A stretch of 64,000 nt of DNA, taken from contig NZ_WESE01000002.1 of assembly GCF_009184895.1 (NCBI RefSeq), positions 1 to 64,000 of the forward strand. The letters run 5' to 3'. Below are positions 1 to 9,766 of the stretch, in pieces. The position numbers and the translations under genes were made by a program. This DNA is from Nostocoides sp. F2B08. GTDB taxonomy: Bacteria > Actinomycetota > Actinomycetes > Actinomycetales > Dermatophilaceae. The notes beneath the pieces were generated by a model. It did no database searches. It was given only the letters and a program-made list of their open reading frames with translations, and had not been told where the DNA came from. Each line of letters starts with the position of its first letter. The first letter of the stretch is position 1.

Positions 1-41
1 GCCGCCACCGGGCGGCGCGACCAAGGAACATCCAGTGGAAC

Positions 42-65
42 CCTCCCGGCAGCGAGGCCGGGAGG
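42..65. terminator. Hairpin, possible terminator
   Basis: A perfect 9-bp stem (42-50 with 57-65) closes a 6-nt loop. It has no T tract. I see no supported gene from 1 to 468; open frames there look like chance GC-rich frames. The hairpin could end a gene lying to the left of the window. Confidence 0.35.
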
Positions 66-468
66 TCACCCCTGCCCCGACATCACCACCCGAGACTCAT
101 CCTCGCGAGGCCAACACCCAAAACGTCATCGGTGGATCCGGGCTTAGAGCAGGGCAGACCCCTCTGGAGCCACACCATCGCCACGGTGTCCGGCGGGACC
201 GCAAACCGAAAGAGAGCCACACCGATCACGCTGGTGGGCAGCCGGATAAAGAGCAACCCGCCGGACACCTGGATCGAGTCTGGCCAGACACCGGCCCTAC
301 CCACAAGCATCCAAGTAGCCGGATATGGCCGCGCCCAGGGGCATATCGCTGTGCTCCATACTGAGAGGCGTGGCGGGCCTTTATCGTTCCTCTGTCGGCC
401 AGGCTCGGGTGCGGAACTGGTGTTCGGCACGGCTTTCTAGCTGGGATCTCCCGCACGAGGATCACGAG

Positions 469-1224
469 ATGGGCACATCCTGCGGACAGACTCATGTCGT
501 CTCCGTCGGGGCCGGTGACGGTGTCTGCATCTATCTGCCGGGCACGAACTTCAACGCCGCGACCAGCACGGTTGCGATCGACGCGCTCGCCTCCGGCTGT
601 CGGGTCTACGCCGCAGACCTGCCTGGGCAACCAGGTCTGAGTTCGGCGGCCAGACCAGGTCGCCAGGCCCGAGGCTATGCGGGGTGGGTGACGGAGCTGA
701 TCGCCTGGGTCAGACACCGGCACCGCCGGGAACGTCTCGTGCTCGCCGGGCACTCCCGCGGAGCTGCCGTGGCCTTGTCTGCCGACCCGCACGACGTCCA
801 AGGCTTAGCTCTACTTTCTCCGGCTGGCCTGACGACTGTGCACCCGTCCATGGAGATGCTGCGAGCCACCGTGCCCTGGATCGTGCGTCGCGACCAAGCC
901 GGCGCCAGGCGCCTGCTCGAATACATGTCCGGGCCCGGACACACCCCGAGCGACGACCTGGTCGAGTGGATGACGCTGGTCTCCCAGGCCTGTCGGACGA
1001 CCGGCGCTCCGGGGCCGCTATCGAAGGAGGACCTCATCAGATGGAAGGGTCACGATGTGCTGGTCGCGGTCGGCGAGAACGACGTGTTCTTTCCCGTTAG
1101 CACGCTTCGAGAGCCGTCGAGATCCATGCTCGGACAGGAACCGATCGTCGTCCCCGGCGCCGGTCACCTCCTCGTCGATGAGGAGTCCGTGCTGATCTCA
1201 CAGATCGTGACAAGCCTGCTCTGA
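469..1224 (+). CDS. Alpha/beta hydrolase
   Basis: This 251-residue protein belongs to the alpha/beta hydrolase fold. The nucleophile elbow GHSRG puts the serine at about residue 96; the acid is probably Asp205 in GENDVFFP and the base His233 in GAGH, which gives a complete triad in the right order. There is no signal peptide, so it is presumably cytosolic. An upstream ATG at 325 in the same frame exists, but the fold begins only after Met at 469, so I chose the later start. The substrate cannot be deduced. It stands alone, with no operon partner, at the edge of an accessory-looking stretch. The fold is clear; the function is open (esterase, lipase-like or proline iminopeptidase-like). Confidence 0.75.
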   Translation: MGTSCGQTHVVSVGAGDGVCIYLPGTNFNAATSTVAIDALASGCRVYAADLPGQPGLSSAARPGRQARGYAGWVTELIAWVRHRHRRERLVLAGHSRGAAVALSADPHDVQGLALLSPAGLTTVHPSMEMLRATVPWIVRRDQAGARRLLEYMSGPGHTPSDDLVEWMTLVSQACRTTGAPGPLSKEDLIRWKGHDVLVAVGENDVFFPVSTLREPSRSMLGQEPIVVPGAGHLLVDEESVLISQIVTSLL

Positions 1225-1446
1225 TGTGGCGCTGTTCCATCGGTCGATGACCCTTTGAACCCAGAGCGTCACAGTCAAGGGTGGCCCTTCTCGCCGATAG
1301 TCCGCCGCCTCCGTCCTTCGGCGACCGACCAGGGGTGAACCCGCGTCTCACCTTCGTCCCGTCCTGGGAGCCTTCGCTTCTACGTACCACGGCTCGACCA
1401 CCCGGACGTGGGCATACCCCGACACCCCGGCGCCTTGAGCGGTGGG

Positions 1447-1791
1447 CTACGACCCACCTTCACGGTCAGCGGCCAGATGATTCTCGACGACATCGAAATG
1501 CGCCGAGTGCTCATCGAAGTGCGACAACAGGGCCCGCGCCTGTGGGGGTACGACGCTGCCGAGCCCATCGCCGCCGGCGAACTCCCGCACCCCATCCCAA
1601 TCGTCGAAGGTCATGATTGTCACGAACTGGACCTCCGTTCCGGACGGTTCGCGTTCTCGCAGGATCTCGGTCGCACGAAGGCCAGCGATTCGCCGAGCTG
1701 TGATGCCTGGAACGATCGTGGTGTTCAGCAGGTGCTCGTATTCGTCAGCGTTGTCCACGCTCGTCCACCCGCGCCAGACCCGCTTGATCAT
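1447..1791 (-). CDS. Small ABM-fold monooxygenase-like protein
   Basis: This 114-residue protein starts MIKRVWRGWTS and looks like the dimeric alpha+beta barrel (antibiotic biosynthesis monooxygenase/EthD) superfamily. It has the usual short Trp-rich first strand, a central FVTIMTFDDWDGVREF strand-helix and a closing FDVVENH strand. Such proteins are small oxygenases or stress-related enzymes that often need no cofactor. The ATG at 1791 follows a strong GAGGAG ribosome site; an open frame continues upstream to 2016 but overlaps the neighbouring DinB-like gene and carries no domain. Substrate unknown. Confidence 0.7.
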   Translation of the reverse strand: MIKRVWRGWTSVDNADEYEHLLNTTIVPGITARRIAGLRATEILREREPSGTEVQFVTIMTFDDWDGVREFAGGDGLGSVVPPQARALLSHFDEHSAHFDVVENHLAADREGGS

Positions 1792-1886
1792 GACTCCTCC
1801 TCGGTACCCGGCCAACCTGATTGTCGCCGCACGGCCAAAGGTGCCGCAACCCTCGACCACCCGGAAGGAACTGCAAGAGGGTGTGC

Positions 1887-2393
1887 TCAGATTCCGGTTG
1901 ATCCGTCGAGGGTCTCGCGAATGATGTCCGCGTGCCCTGCATGCCGGGCCGTCTCTTGGATCATGTGGAACATGACGTAGCGCAGGTTGCACTCGATGAT
2001 GTCGGTCCTGGTGCATGGGCTGTCCAGATCCATCGATGCCACGACAGCGTGCGACTGCGCGATCTGTTCGCGGTACTCCGCGACCCAGCCCTCCACCGTG
2101 TCGCTCTCATTGACCATCATGTCGGCGTCGAGGGGTTCGGGTCGCACCTCGGGCCAGCCGTCGGGAAGTTCACGGCCGGCCATGATGACCTGGAACCATC
2201 TCTGCTCCCATGTCGCCGCATGCTTGACCAGCCCAAGCAGCGACAGCGAACTCGCCGTCGGCGCCTCCCGTGCCAGCGCATCATCGAGCCCTTCGATCTT
2301 CCTGATCAGCCCCTCGCGTTGTGCGTCGAGATTCATCGCGAGGGCCTCGCGCTCCGAGTCAAGTGCGAGCAACTGGGTGTGATGGACGGGCAC
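1887..2393 (-). CDS. DinB/DUF664 family protein
   Basis: The protein has 168 residues and the four-helix-bundle pattern of the DinB/DUF664 superfamily: a conserved His in the second helix (about 58, in LVKHAATWEQRW) and the C-terminal RHAGHADIIRE signature, which supplies the other metal-binding histidines. Relatives include mycothiol-dependent S-transferases and maleylpyruvate isomerase-type enzymes, so a thiol-transferase role is possible in a mycothiol-using organism, but nothing here proves it. It starts with GTG. The hexamer TAGCAT lies exactly six bases upstream (2400-2405), the leaderless arrangement seen repeatedly in this window. Confidence 0.8.
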   Translation of the reverse strand: MPVHHTQLLALDSEREALAMNLDAQREGLIRKIEGLDDALAREAPTASSLSLLGLVKHAATWEQRWFQVIMAGRELPDGWPEVRPEPLDADMMVNESDTVEGWVAEYREQIAQSHAVVASMDLDSPCTRTDIIECNLRYVMFHMIQETARHAGHADIIRETLDGSTGI

Positions 2394-2432
2394 GCGGGGA
2401 TGCTAGCGACGTTCGTGGCACGCGCGCTAACC

Positions 2433-2851
2433 GACACCAGGACGAGAGCTGACCGCGTCGATTCCCCCCAGGCTGTCGCTCGCCAGACAGCTGGCCTGAT
2501 CGCGGATGGCATCGCTGTGGGCAGAGCGCATCGAACGGATGCCTACTCCGGATCACGACCGTCACGCGCCTCGAGGTAGGCTACTGCGCCCGCACCGCCA
2601 AGGACGCCCGCTCGATGTTGACCAGCACGCATGTCGCGGCGATGCCGGTGGAGTACCCGACCCCGAGCATCGAGGCCCACGCCGTGCAGGTGCAGGTGCT
2701 CTTGGTCGGAGAGGATCGACATCGCGAGCCCTCCATCCTCGACATCATCATCGCCGCAACAGCAGAACTGGCCGGACTGACCCTCCCTCACCTGGACAAG
2801 GAGTTCGCGCTCATCGCCACCATCACGGGCCAACGCAACGAGCGACTCCGG
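2433..2851 (+). pseudogene. vapC-like PIN-domain toxin remnant, frameshifted
   Basis: Frame 2 encodes the typical second half of a VapC PIN ribonuclease: a VTRLEVGYCAR segment, a VQVLLVGEDRHR helix, ILDIIIAATAELAGL (the conserved Asp/Ala-rich helix) and HLDKEFALIATITGQ at the end. The preceding segment, SPQAVARQTAGLIADG, lies in a different frame just upstream, so there is a frameshift near 2520-2540. The N-terminal catalytic Asp region and any vapB antitoxin are not recognisable. The frame has no native stop and runs on across the neighbouring tRNA-Thr. I read it as a decayed type II toxin gene beside a tRNA. Confidence 0.6.
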
Positions 2852-2922
2852 ATGTGGGCATTCCGCCGGAGAGTCGCAACGAACTCGCCGAGGGAAGCGG
2901 CGACTGCACACTGTGACATGAG

Positions 2923-2995
2923 AGCTGGAGAAGGGACTCGAACCCTCAACCACCTGTTTACAAGACAGGTGCGCTACCGATTGCGCCACTCCAGC
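2923..2995 (-). tRNA. tRNA-Thr (anticodon TGT)
   Basis: The minus strand folds as a 73-nt tRNA. GCTGGAG pairs with CTCCAGC in the acceptor, the anticodon stem is CCTGT/ACAGG with loop CTTGTAA, and the T arm contains GGTTCGAGTCC. The anticodon TGT reads Thr codons. CCA is not encoded. The vapC remnant abuts its 3' side. Confidence 0.95.
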
Positions 2996-3056
2996 GGGCC
3001 CCGGCACGGGACCTCAGCAGTGTAACCAGCCTGGGGCCGGTCACCTGATGGTCGAC

Positions 3057-4736
3057 TCAGCCCTGACGGCGGCGGCGATGGTCCCACCGGGCACGGCTCA
3101 GTCGACGTCCGACCGGGTTCATCATGATGTCTCCGAGCGTGGTGCCGGTGGCGATGGCCAGGAGGGTGGCCATCGCACCGAGCAGGGTGGTGATGCCGGA
3201 CTGGACCGACAACGTGCCCGCGAACGGCCCGGAGGAGACCACCATCTCGTAGAGGCCGCGGAAGATGGTGAGCCCTGGGAGCAGCCCGAAGCTCGACGGG
3301 ATGATGACCGTCAGCGCCGGGGCCCCGGCCCGTGTGGCGATCAATGCCCCGAGGACGCCCACGAAAACGGCTCCCACACCGACCGAGCTGGACTGTCCCA
3401 TGCCGACGACGTCGGACATGGTGCGGTAGACGAGGACGGCCCCGGCCGAAAGCAGGGCGATCGGCACGAGGAGGAGGCGACGGCTGAGCACGGTCACCGA
3501 GGCGAAGAGGCCGAGCACGAAGGCACCGATGACCGCACTCGACAGTGGAGCACCGAACGTGCGCAGGTCCAGCACCTCGGGTGAGACGAAGTCGGACTCG
3601 AGTGCGTTCGCAACGGCCAGGGTCAGCGAGAGTGATCCCGCCACACCGATGATCAGTCCCGAGGTGTTGAGGAGCACCGCCAGCATCCGACCGGCACCTG
3701 TGACCTGGTAGCCGGAGATGACGTCCTCGACCGCTGACGCCATCGCTCGCCCTGGAAGCAGGACGACGATGCCGCCGGCGACCATGTAGGCGAAGTCGGC
3801 AACGGACAGCGGGAGCCAGTCCCGGATGCCGGCGACGTAGGCCAGCCAGGCCAGGCTTGTCGCGATGAAGCCGCCCGCGGCGACCTGGTAGAACTCGGGG
3901 AAGCCGTGGTTGCCGAGGACCCTGGTGCTGCGGTGGACCACCATGGCCGAGCCGATGGTGATGAGCACAGCGACGAAGCCGGCCCCGAGCATGAACGTCA
4001 CGGCCCCGGCGAAGACCCCGGTCGAGATGAGAACCATCCAGTCCGGATAGTTGCGGCGGTGGATCTGGATCCGGCGCAGCCGGTCCCGCACGACAGGCGC
4101 GTCGAAGCCATCGGCCACGATCTCCTCCACGAGCCGGTGGATGCCATCGAGGCGGGCGAAGTCCTGGCGGGAGCCCTGGACCACGCGCAACCGGGTGATG
4201 GTCTGACCGTCGCTGAGCACACACTGCATGAGCAGCGACTGCAGCGTGATGTCGACATCCAAGCGCCGCAGACCCGCAGCGGCCCCCACCGCGACGATGC
4301 TCGCCTCGACCTTCGACGCCGCCGCACCGCAGCGCAGCATGAGTTCGCCGAGCCGCAGGGCGATGTCGATCGCCTCACCGGCAGCCTGGACCTCGCTCTC
4401 GGAGGCGGTGAGCTCCTTGGGAGACCGCGACATCCGGTACGGAGTGTGCCGAAGCCGGTCGACGATCGGCATCGGCTGGGTCGGGGTGTCTCCGTGCCAC
4501 AGCCGGCTCCGCCCGTCCTCCCGCTGCTGCTCCCTCGCGGTATCGGCCGCCGCGGCCACTGGACCCTCGTCGCGCCGGACCTCAGCCCCGCCGCCCCCCG
4601 CCGGGTCAGCCGGCTCCGACGGGCCGGTCGGCTCGACGACAGGGTAGATGCCGCGGTCGGCCGCCGGGTCCGGCCGGTCGCCGACGTCCTGGAGCCCGAC
4701 CGGCTCGGTCTCGGGGCCCGTCTCCGGGTCCCTCAC
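3057..4736 (-). CDS. ThrE-type threonine/serine exporter family protein
   Basis: The protein has 559 residues. Residues from about 105 match the ThrE (DUF1212/DUF3815) family: a cytosolic domain with SKVEASIVAVG and DVDITLQSLL, then about ten hydrophobic segments from WMVLISTGVFAGAVTF onward, ending DIMMNPVGRRL. Family members export threonine and serine. The GTG start at 4736 overlaps the kinase stop in a GTGA junction, so the two genes are translationally coupled. The first 105 residues are Pro/Asp/Glu-rich, probably disordered, and contain DTPTQP, a plausible phospho-acceptor site for the coupled kinase. A Met near residue 102 (MSRSPKEL) would give a shorter form. Confidence 0.85.
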   Translation of the reverse strand: MRDPETGPETEPVGLQDVGDRPDPAADRGIYPVVEPTGPSEPADPAGGGGAEVRRDEGPVAAAADTAREQQREDGRSRLWHGDTPTQPMPIVDRLRHTPYRMSRSPKELTASESEVQAAGEAIDIALRLGELMLRCGAAASKVEASIVAVGAAAGLRRLDVDITLQSLLMQCVLSDGQTITRLRVVQGSRQDFARLDGIHRLVEEIVADGFDAPVVRDRLRRIQIHRRNYPDWMVLISTGVFAGAVTFMLGAGFVAVLITIGSAMVVHRSTRVLGNHGFPEFYQVAAGGFIATSLAWLAYVAGIRDWLPLSVADFAYMVAGGIVVLLPGRAMASAVEDVISGYQVTGAGRMLAVLLNTSGLIIGVAGSLSLTLAVANALESDFVSPEVLDLRTFGAPLSSAVIGAFVLGLFASVTVLSRRLLLVPIALLSAGAVLVYRTMSDVVGMGQSSSVGVGAVFVGVLGALIATRAGAPALTVIIPSSFGLLPGLTIFRGLYEMVVSSGPFAGTLSVQSGITTLLGAMATLLAIATGTTLGDIMMNPVGRRLSRARWDHRRRRQG

Positions 4737-6373
4737 GGCAGCTCGGGCGGCCCGGAGGAGGGCCACCAGGTCGGTTGCAGCTCGGCGGTCGTGGTGAGCC
4801 AGATGATCGAGCCGAGGGCGATGACGCCGAGGACGATGAGGAACACCTGACGCGCTGTCTGGGTGGGGGTGAGCCCTCGCACCAGGCTGCGTGTCCCGCG
4901 CCGCAGGCTCGCGCCACCCGGCCCCCACCATGAGGCAAGGACGCCGCCCACGGCGCCCGCGGCGAGTGGGAGGGGCCGGATCGGCTCGATGAGTCCCCCG
5001 GTGCCTGCAGACACGAGGAAGGCCACGGTGAACATGACGCCCACCGCGACGATGAGTGGCACGATCGAGAACACGAGGGAGCCGAGCAACCCGAGCACGA
5101 AGTGCAGCGGGCTGGCCGCGACCGCGAGCGGCACGTCGGAGCGGCGCACGCCGCGTTCGGTGCGGCGCAGGATCAGGCTGGTCACCGAGCGGTCCGCCGT
5201 CCGGGCGAGAGCGCCGAGGGAGACGAGCAGGCCGAACGCGAACAGCGGCGCCGCGGCCGCCAGCGCGGTCAGCATCGCGCCGACCGCAGCGATCTCGCCG
5301 CTGCGCCCGGGACGCCCGATGCGCGGGTCCACCCCGGCCGGGGCGCCCATCGCGGCCTCCCAGTCGCTGACCCCGTTGGCGATCGGAGGGTATGCGGTGG
5401 CCGGGGCCCGCCCGGGGTCCTGCGCCGGGGGCGGTGGCGGCGGTGGCGGGTCGGAGGACACCGGCCCAGCGTCCGGAGGTGGTGGCGGCGGATTGTCGAT
5501 GACCTGCGTGTGGGCCGACCACCGGGTTCCGTCGGCGACCGGCTCGCCCGCCGCATACCGGCGGAGTGCCTCGACCACCTCGGTGCTGCTCGGGCGGTTG
5601 TCCGGATGCGGGTCGAGTGCCGCCCGCAGGAGCGGCCGCAGCCCGGGGTCGGTGTCGCGCAGGTCGCTCTCGCCGCGGGCCACGCGCGCGAGGACCGCCT
5701 CCATGGGTCCGCGGCCGAACGGCGGCCGGCCGGTGGCGGCGAACGCCAGCGTCGCGGCCCAGCCCCACCAGTCGGTCGCCTCGGAGACCTCGGCTCCTTC
5801 GACGATCTCCGGCGCCAGGTACCCCGGTGTCCCCATGACCAGCCCGGTCATCGTCAGCCGGATGTCGTCCACCGCATGCGCGATGCCGAAGTCGATGAGG
5901 ACCGGCTCTCCGTCGACGACGAGGACGTTTCCGGGTTTGAGGTCGCGATGGATCACTCCCGCCGCGTGGATGGCGTCGAGGGCGCCGGCAAGGCCCTCCG
6001 CGAGGCGAGTGAGGTCGTCGCCGTCCATCGGGCCGTGCTCGGCGACGTAGTCGTCCAGTGGCGGGCCGGGGACGTACTTCGTCACGAGGTACGGTCGTGG
6101 GCCGTCGAGGTCGGCGTCGAGGACGGGTGCGACGTTGGGATGGCGGACGATCTCGAGGGTCTCGACCTCGCGCGCGAGTCGGGCCCTCGCGTCGGGGTCG
6201 TGGGCGACGTGCGGGCGGAGCACCTTGATGGCGACGGCTCGGCCCTGTCGGTCCAGGGCGAGGTGGACGACTCCCATGCCGCCCTCGCCGAGCTGCTGGA
6301 CGAGGCGGTAGGGACCGAGGCGTGAATGCTCGGCCAGGGGCGGCTCGTTGCCGTCCATCACCTCGGTTTCCAT
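4733..6373 (-). CDS. Membrane Ser/Thr protein kinase (PknB-type)
   Basis: This 546-residue bacterial Hanks-type kinase has the glycine loop GEGGMG (29-34), the catalytic Lys at 50 in VAIKVL, HRDLKPGN (142-149), DFG (161-163) and GTPGYLAPE (181-189), all intact. A proline-rich linker (polyproline runs at about 325-350) leads to a C-terminal region with four or five hydrophobic segments. It therefore differs from PknB, which has one membrane span and extracellular PASTA repeats. The start METEVMDG was chosen because the domain follows closely; an upstream Met at 6607 only adds low-complexity sequence opposite the CBS gene. The downstream ThrE-like gene overlaps by 4 nt and may be a substrate. 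Confidence 0.9.
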   Translation of the reverse strand: METEVMDGNEPPLAEHSRLGPYRLVQQLGEGGMGVVHLALDRQGRAVAIKVLRPHVAHDPDARARLAREVETLEIVRHPNVAPVLDADLDGPRPYLVTKYVPGPPLDDYVAEHGPMDGDDLTRLAEGLAGALDAIHAAGVIHRDLKPGNVLVVDGEPVLIDFGIAHAVDDIRLTMTGLVMGTPGYLAPEIVEGAEVSEATDWWGWAATLAFAATGRPPFGRGPMEAVLARVARGESDLRDTDPGLRPLLRAALDPHPDNRPSSTEVVEALRRYAAGEPVADGTRWSAHTQVIDNPPPPPPDAGPVSSDPPPPPPPPAQDPGRAPATAYPPIANGVSDWEAAMGAPAGVDPRIGRPGRSGEIAAVGAMLTALAAAAPLFAFGLLVSLGALARTADRSVTSLILRRTERGVRRSDVPLAVAASPLHFVLGLLGSLVFSIVPLIVAVGVMFTVAFLVSAGTGGLIEPIRPLPLAAGAVGGVLASWWGPGGASLRRGTRSLVRGLTPTQTARQVFLIVLGVIALGSIIWLTTTAELQPTWWPSSGPPELP

Positions 6374-6485
6374 GTCACCACGGTACGTCCCCACGGCGCT
6401 CTGGACCGAGTTCCGCCTTCGCCGAGGGCGACGCGTCGAGTCCGCGAGAGACACCTCCCGGCCGAAGGCGTCGGCCGGCGGCGGT

Positions 6486-6914
6486 CTACTGGTTGATGTA
6501 GGAGGCCAGCTGGTCGCGCTCGGACTGCAGGTGCACGATCCGGTGCTTGACGACGTCGCCGATCGAGACGATGCCGATGAGGCGACCCTCCTCAACGACC
6601 GGGACATGCCGGATTCGGCGCTCGGTCATCGTCGACTCCAGGTCGTTGACGTGGTCGTGCCGTGAGCACGTGTGCACCTCGGTCGTCATGATGGCGCTCA
6701 CCGGCCCGTCGAGGCAGGGCGCGCCCCTCGTGTGAAGGTGGCGCACGACGTCCCGCTCCGACACGATGCCGTCGACAGTGTCACCCGTCTCGGAGACGAC
6801 GACCGCGCCGATCCGGTGCTCATCGAGCAGGGCGAGCAGGTCCATGACGCTGGCATCCGGCCTGATCGTGATGACCCCGTCACCCTTGTGGCGCACGATC
6901 TCGGAGATCTTCAT
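6486..6914 (-). CDS. Tandem CBS-domain protein
   Basis: The protein is 142 residues long and consists only of two CBS domains: residues about 8-62 (IRPDASVMDLLALLDEHRIGA, then GIVSERDVVRHL) and 73-130 (MTTEVHTC, then GIVSIGDVVKHRI). Stand-alone CBS pairs bind adenine nucleotides and act as energy sensors; several actinobacterial members are induced by hypoxia or stress. The ATG at 6914 follows GGAGCAGCC. It is transcribed away from the sugar ABC ATPase gene, so 6915-7222 is a shared regulatory interval. No catalytic domain and no partner are evident. Confidence 0.85.
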   Translation of the reverse strand: MKISEIVRHKGDGVITIRPDASVMDLLALLDEHRIGAVVVSETGDTVDGIVSERDVVRHLHTRGAPCLDGPVSAIMTTEVHTCSRHDHVNDLESTMTERRIRHVPVVEEGRLIGIVSIGDVVKHRIVHLQSERDQLASYINQ

Positions 6915-7098
6915 GGCTGCTCCTGACTCGTCGGCGGAGGAACACGTCGGCGTTGTGGGTAGAACCCTAGTGTCCACCGCAGGGACATGCCACACATAGC
7001 GGCGCACGTCTCAGCCCACGGCGAGCACCGCATACGGAAATGTCTGCGGGACGGGCGGGACGCCCGTCGAACACACCCGCACGAACGTTGGGCGGCGA

Positions 7099-7145
7099 TT
7101 GCACACGGACCCCCTGGACACGGCATACTGGTGAAACCGCTTACA
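7099..7145 (+). promoter_or_regulatory. Promoter with LacI-family operator
   Basis: TTGCAC (7099-7104) and CATACT (7124-7129) are separated by 19 bp. TGAAACCGCTTACA (7132-7145) is a near-perfect 14-bp palindrome with the central CG of LacI-family and cre operators. It would cover the transcription start, a repressing position. The leader to the ATPase gene at 7223 is about 80 nt and has a GGAAAGG ribosome site. A copy of the word GTATGCGGTG (minus strand, 7026-7035) lies upstream. Confidence 0.55.
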
Positions 7146-7222
7146 CAGACGTGAGTGGCTGCATCCTGATGCAACGGATCGTCCGGCACGTACCTGCCGG
7201 CTGAAGGAAAGGCAATGACGCC

Positions 7223-8326
<1,104 letters not shown>

Positions 8327-8339
8327 CCGCCCGACTGCT

Positions 8340-8380
8340 CAGCGGTGGGCCGACTCAACCGACGGGTCGGCCCATCGCTG
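8340..8380. terminator. Strong hairpin terminator
   Basis: A 15-bp stem with one mismatch (8340-8354 with 8366-8380) and an 11-nt loop lies 13 bp after the ABC ATPase stop. It has no T tract, as is usual in GC-rich actinobacteria. Confidence 0.7.
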
Positions 8381-8430
8381 ACGTCGGACCGGGCTGACAG
8401 CCGAGGCGGGACGACACCGAGGAGACCGTC

Positions 8431-9675
8431 GTGGCACTCGAGATCACGGCCGCCCGGGCCGATCCGGCCCTGCTCGACCTGCCCTGGGACACCCCGCTCG
8501 AGGAGTGGCCCGACGAGATCCTCGCGGCATACCCCCGCGGCATCTCTCGGCATGTCGTCCGCTTCGTCAAGCTCTCCGGCCGCGTGCTCGCGATAAAGGA
8601 GATCAAGACCGACATCGCGCGGCGCGAGTACGAGATGTTGCGCAACCTGCGGCGACTCGACCTGCCGAGCGTCGAACCGTTCGCCGTCATCAGCGGTCGG
8701 GTCTCTCGCGACGGTGAGCAGTTGGACGGGGCGCTGATCACCCGCCATCTCCAGTACTCGCTCCCCTACCGCGCGCTCTACAGCCAGTCCCTGCGCAAGG
8801 GAACGGCGAGCCGGCTCATCGACGCCCTCGCCGTGCTGCTCGTGCGTCTGCACCTGGCCGGCTTCTGGTGGGGCGACGTGTCGCTCTCCAACACCCTGTT
8901 CCGTCGTGACGCCGGCGCCTTCGCGGCGTATCTAGTCGATGCCGAGACCGGAGAGCTGCGGGTCCAGCTGTCGGACGGACAGCGGGAGCACGATCTCGAC
9001 ATCGCCCGGGTCAACATCGCCGGCGAGCTCATGGACCTCGAGGCGGGTGGCCTGCTCCAGGAGGACCGCGACCCGGTCGAGGTCAGCGAGCGCATCATGA
9101 CCCGCTATCGCGAGCTCTGGAGCGAGCTCACCGACACCGAGATCGTGGACACCGGCGAACGGTGGCGGGTCGACGAGCGGATCCGCCGGCTCAACGCGCT
9201 CGGCTTCGACGTCGGCGAGCTCGCGATGACGACGGACATCGACGGTACCTCGATCCAGATCCAGCCCAAGGTCGTCGACGCCGGTCACCACTCGCGCCGG
9301 CTTCTCCGCCTCACCGGTCTCGACGTCCGCGAGAACCAGGCCCGCCGGCTGCTCAACGACCTGGACTCCTACCGGGCCGCGCTCGGTCGTCAGGCCGACG
9401 ACGAGGAGAACGTCGCCTTCGACTGGCTGCACGAGATCTATGAACCGCTGGTGCGCTCGGTCCCCAAGGAGCTGGCGCGCAAGATGGAGCCGGCCGAGTT
9501 CTTCCACGAGCTCCTCGAGCACCGGTGGTACCTCGCGGAGAAGCTCAAGCGGGATCTGTCGCTCCCGGAGGTCAAGGAGGACTACCTCGCCAACGTCCTG
9601 CCGACGAAGCCGGACGAGAAGGAGGTCGTCGGCGTCGATACCGTCGAGATGCCGGTCGTCGCCTGGGACGACTGA
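8431..9675 (+). CDS. DUF4032 protein with kinase-like core
   Basis: The protein has 414 residues and begins with GTG. It matches the actinobacterial DUF4032 family. The N-terminal half resembles small-molecule and lipopolysaccharide kinases: VLAIKEIKTDIARREYEML looks like the nucleotide Lys and helix C, and WWGDVSLSNTLFR followed by YLVDAETGEL resembles the catalytic HxDxxxxN and metal DxE elements, with Gly in place of the usual His. The C-terminal half (from about 245) carries the family-specific region and a charged helix ending LPTKPDEKE. Biochemical role unknown. It is monocistronic and convergent with the DUF2752 gene, with a hairpin between them. Confidence 0.8.
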   Translation: MALEITAARADPALLDLPWDTPLEEWPDEILAAYPRGISRHVVRFVKLSGRVLAIKEIKTDIARREYEMLRNLRRLDLPSVEPFAVISGRVSRDGEQLDGALITRHLQYSLPYRALYSQSLRKGTASRLIDALAVLLVRLHLAGFWWGDVSLSNTLFRRDAGAFAAYLVDAETGELRVQLSDGQREHDLDIARVNIAGELMDLEAGGLLQEDRDPVEVSERIMTRYRELWSELTDTEIVDTGERWRVDERIRRLNALGFDVGELAMTTDIDGTSIQIQPKVVDAGHHSRRLLRLTGLDVRENQARRLLNDLDSYRAALGRQADDEENVAFDWLHEIYEPLVRSVPKELARKMEPAEFFHELLEHRWYLAEKLKRDLSLPEVKEDYLANVLPTKPDEKEVVGVDTVEMPVVAWDD

Positions 9676-9694
9676 CGGCGTCCGGCGGGTGGCA

Positions 9695-9736
9695 TGTGGT
9701 GCCGAACGGCGCCTGCACGCACCACCTGGCACCACA
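9695..9736. terminator. Bidirectional hairpin between convergent genes
   Basis: A perfect 9-bp stem, TGTGGTGCC with GGCACCACA, spans a 24-nt loop. It lies between the ends of the DUF4032 gene and the DUF2752 gene, which face each other. Confidence 0.5.
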
Positions 9737-9766
9737 TCGGGGCTCGACCGGCATCAGGGCCGAGGG

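Noticed and set aside
325-468. Upstream start for the alpha/beta hydrolase
   Set aside because: The additional 48 residues have no fold similarity, and the domain begins at the Met at 469.
4737-5768. Upstream extension of the ThrE frame to 903 residues
   Set aside because: The added residues are antisense-free but lie inside the kinase gene in another frame, and are Arg/Pro/Ala-rich without a domain. The GTGA junction gives a better start.
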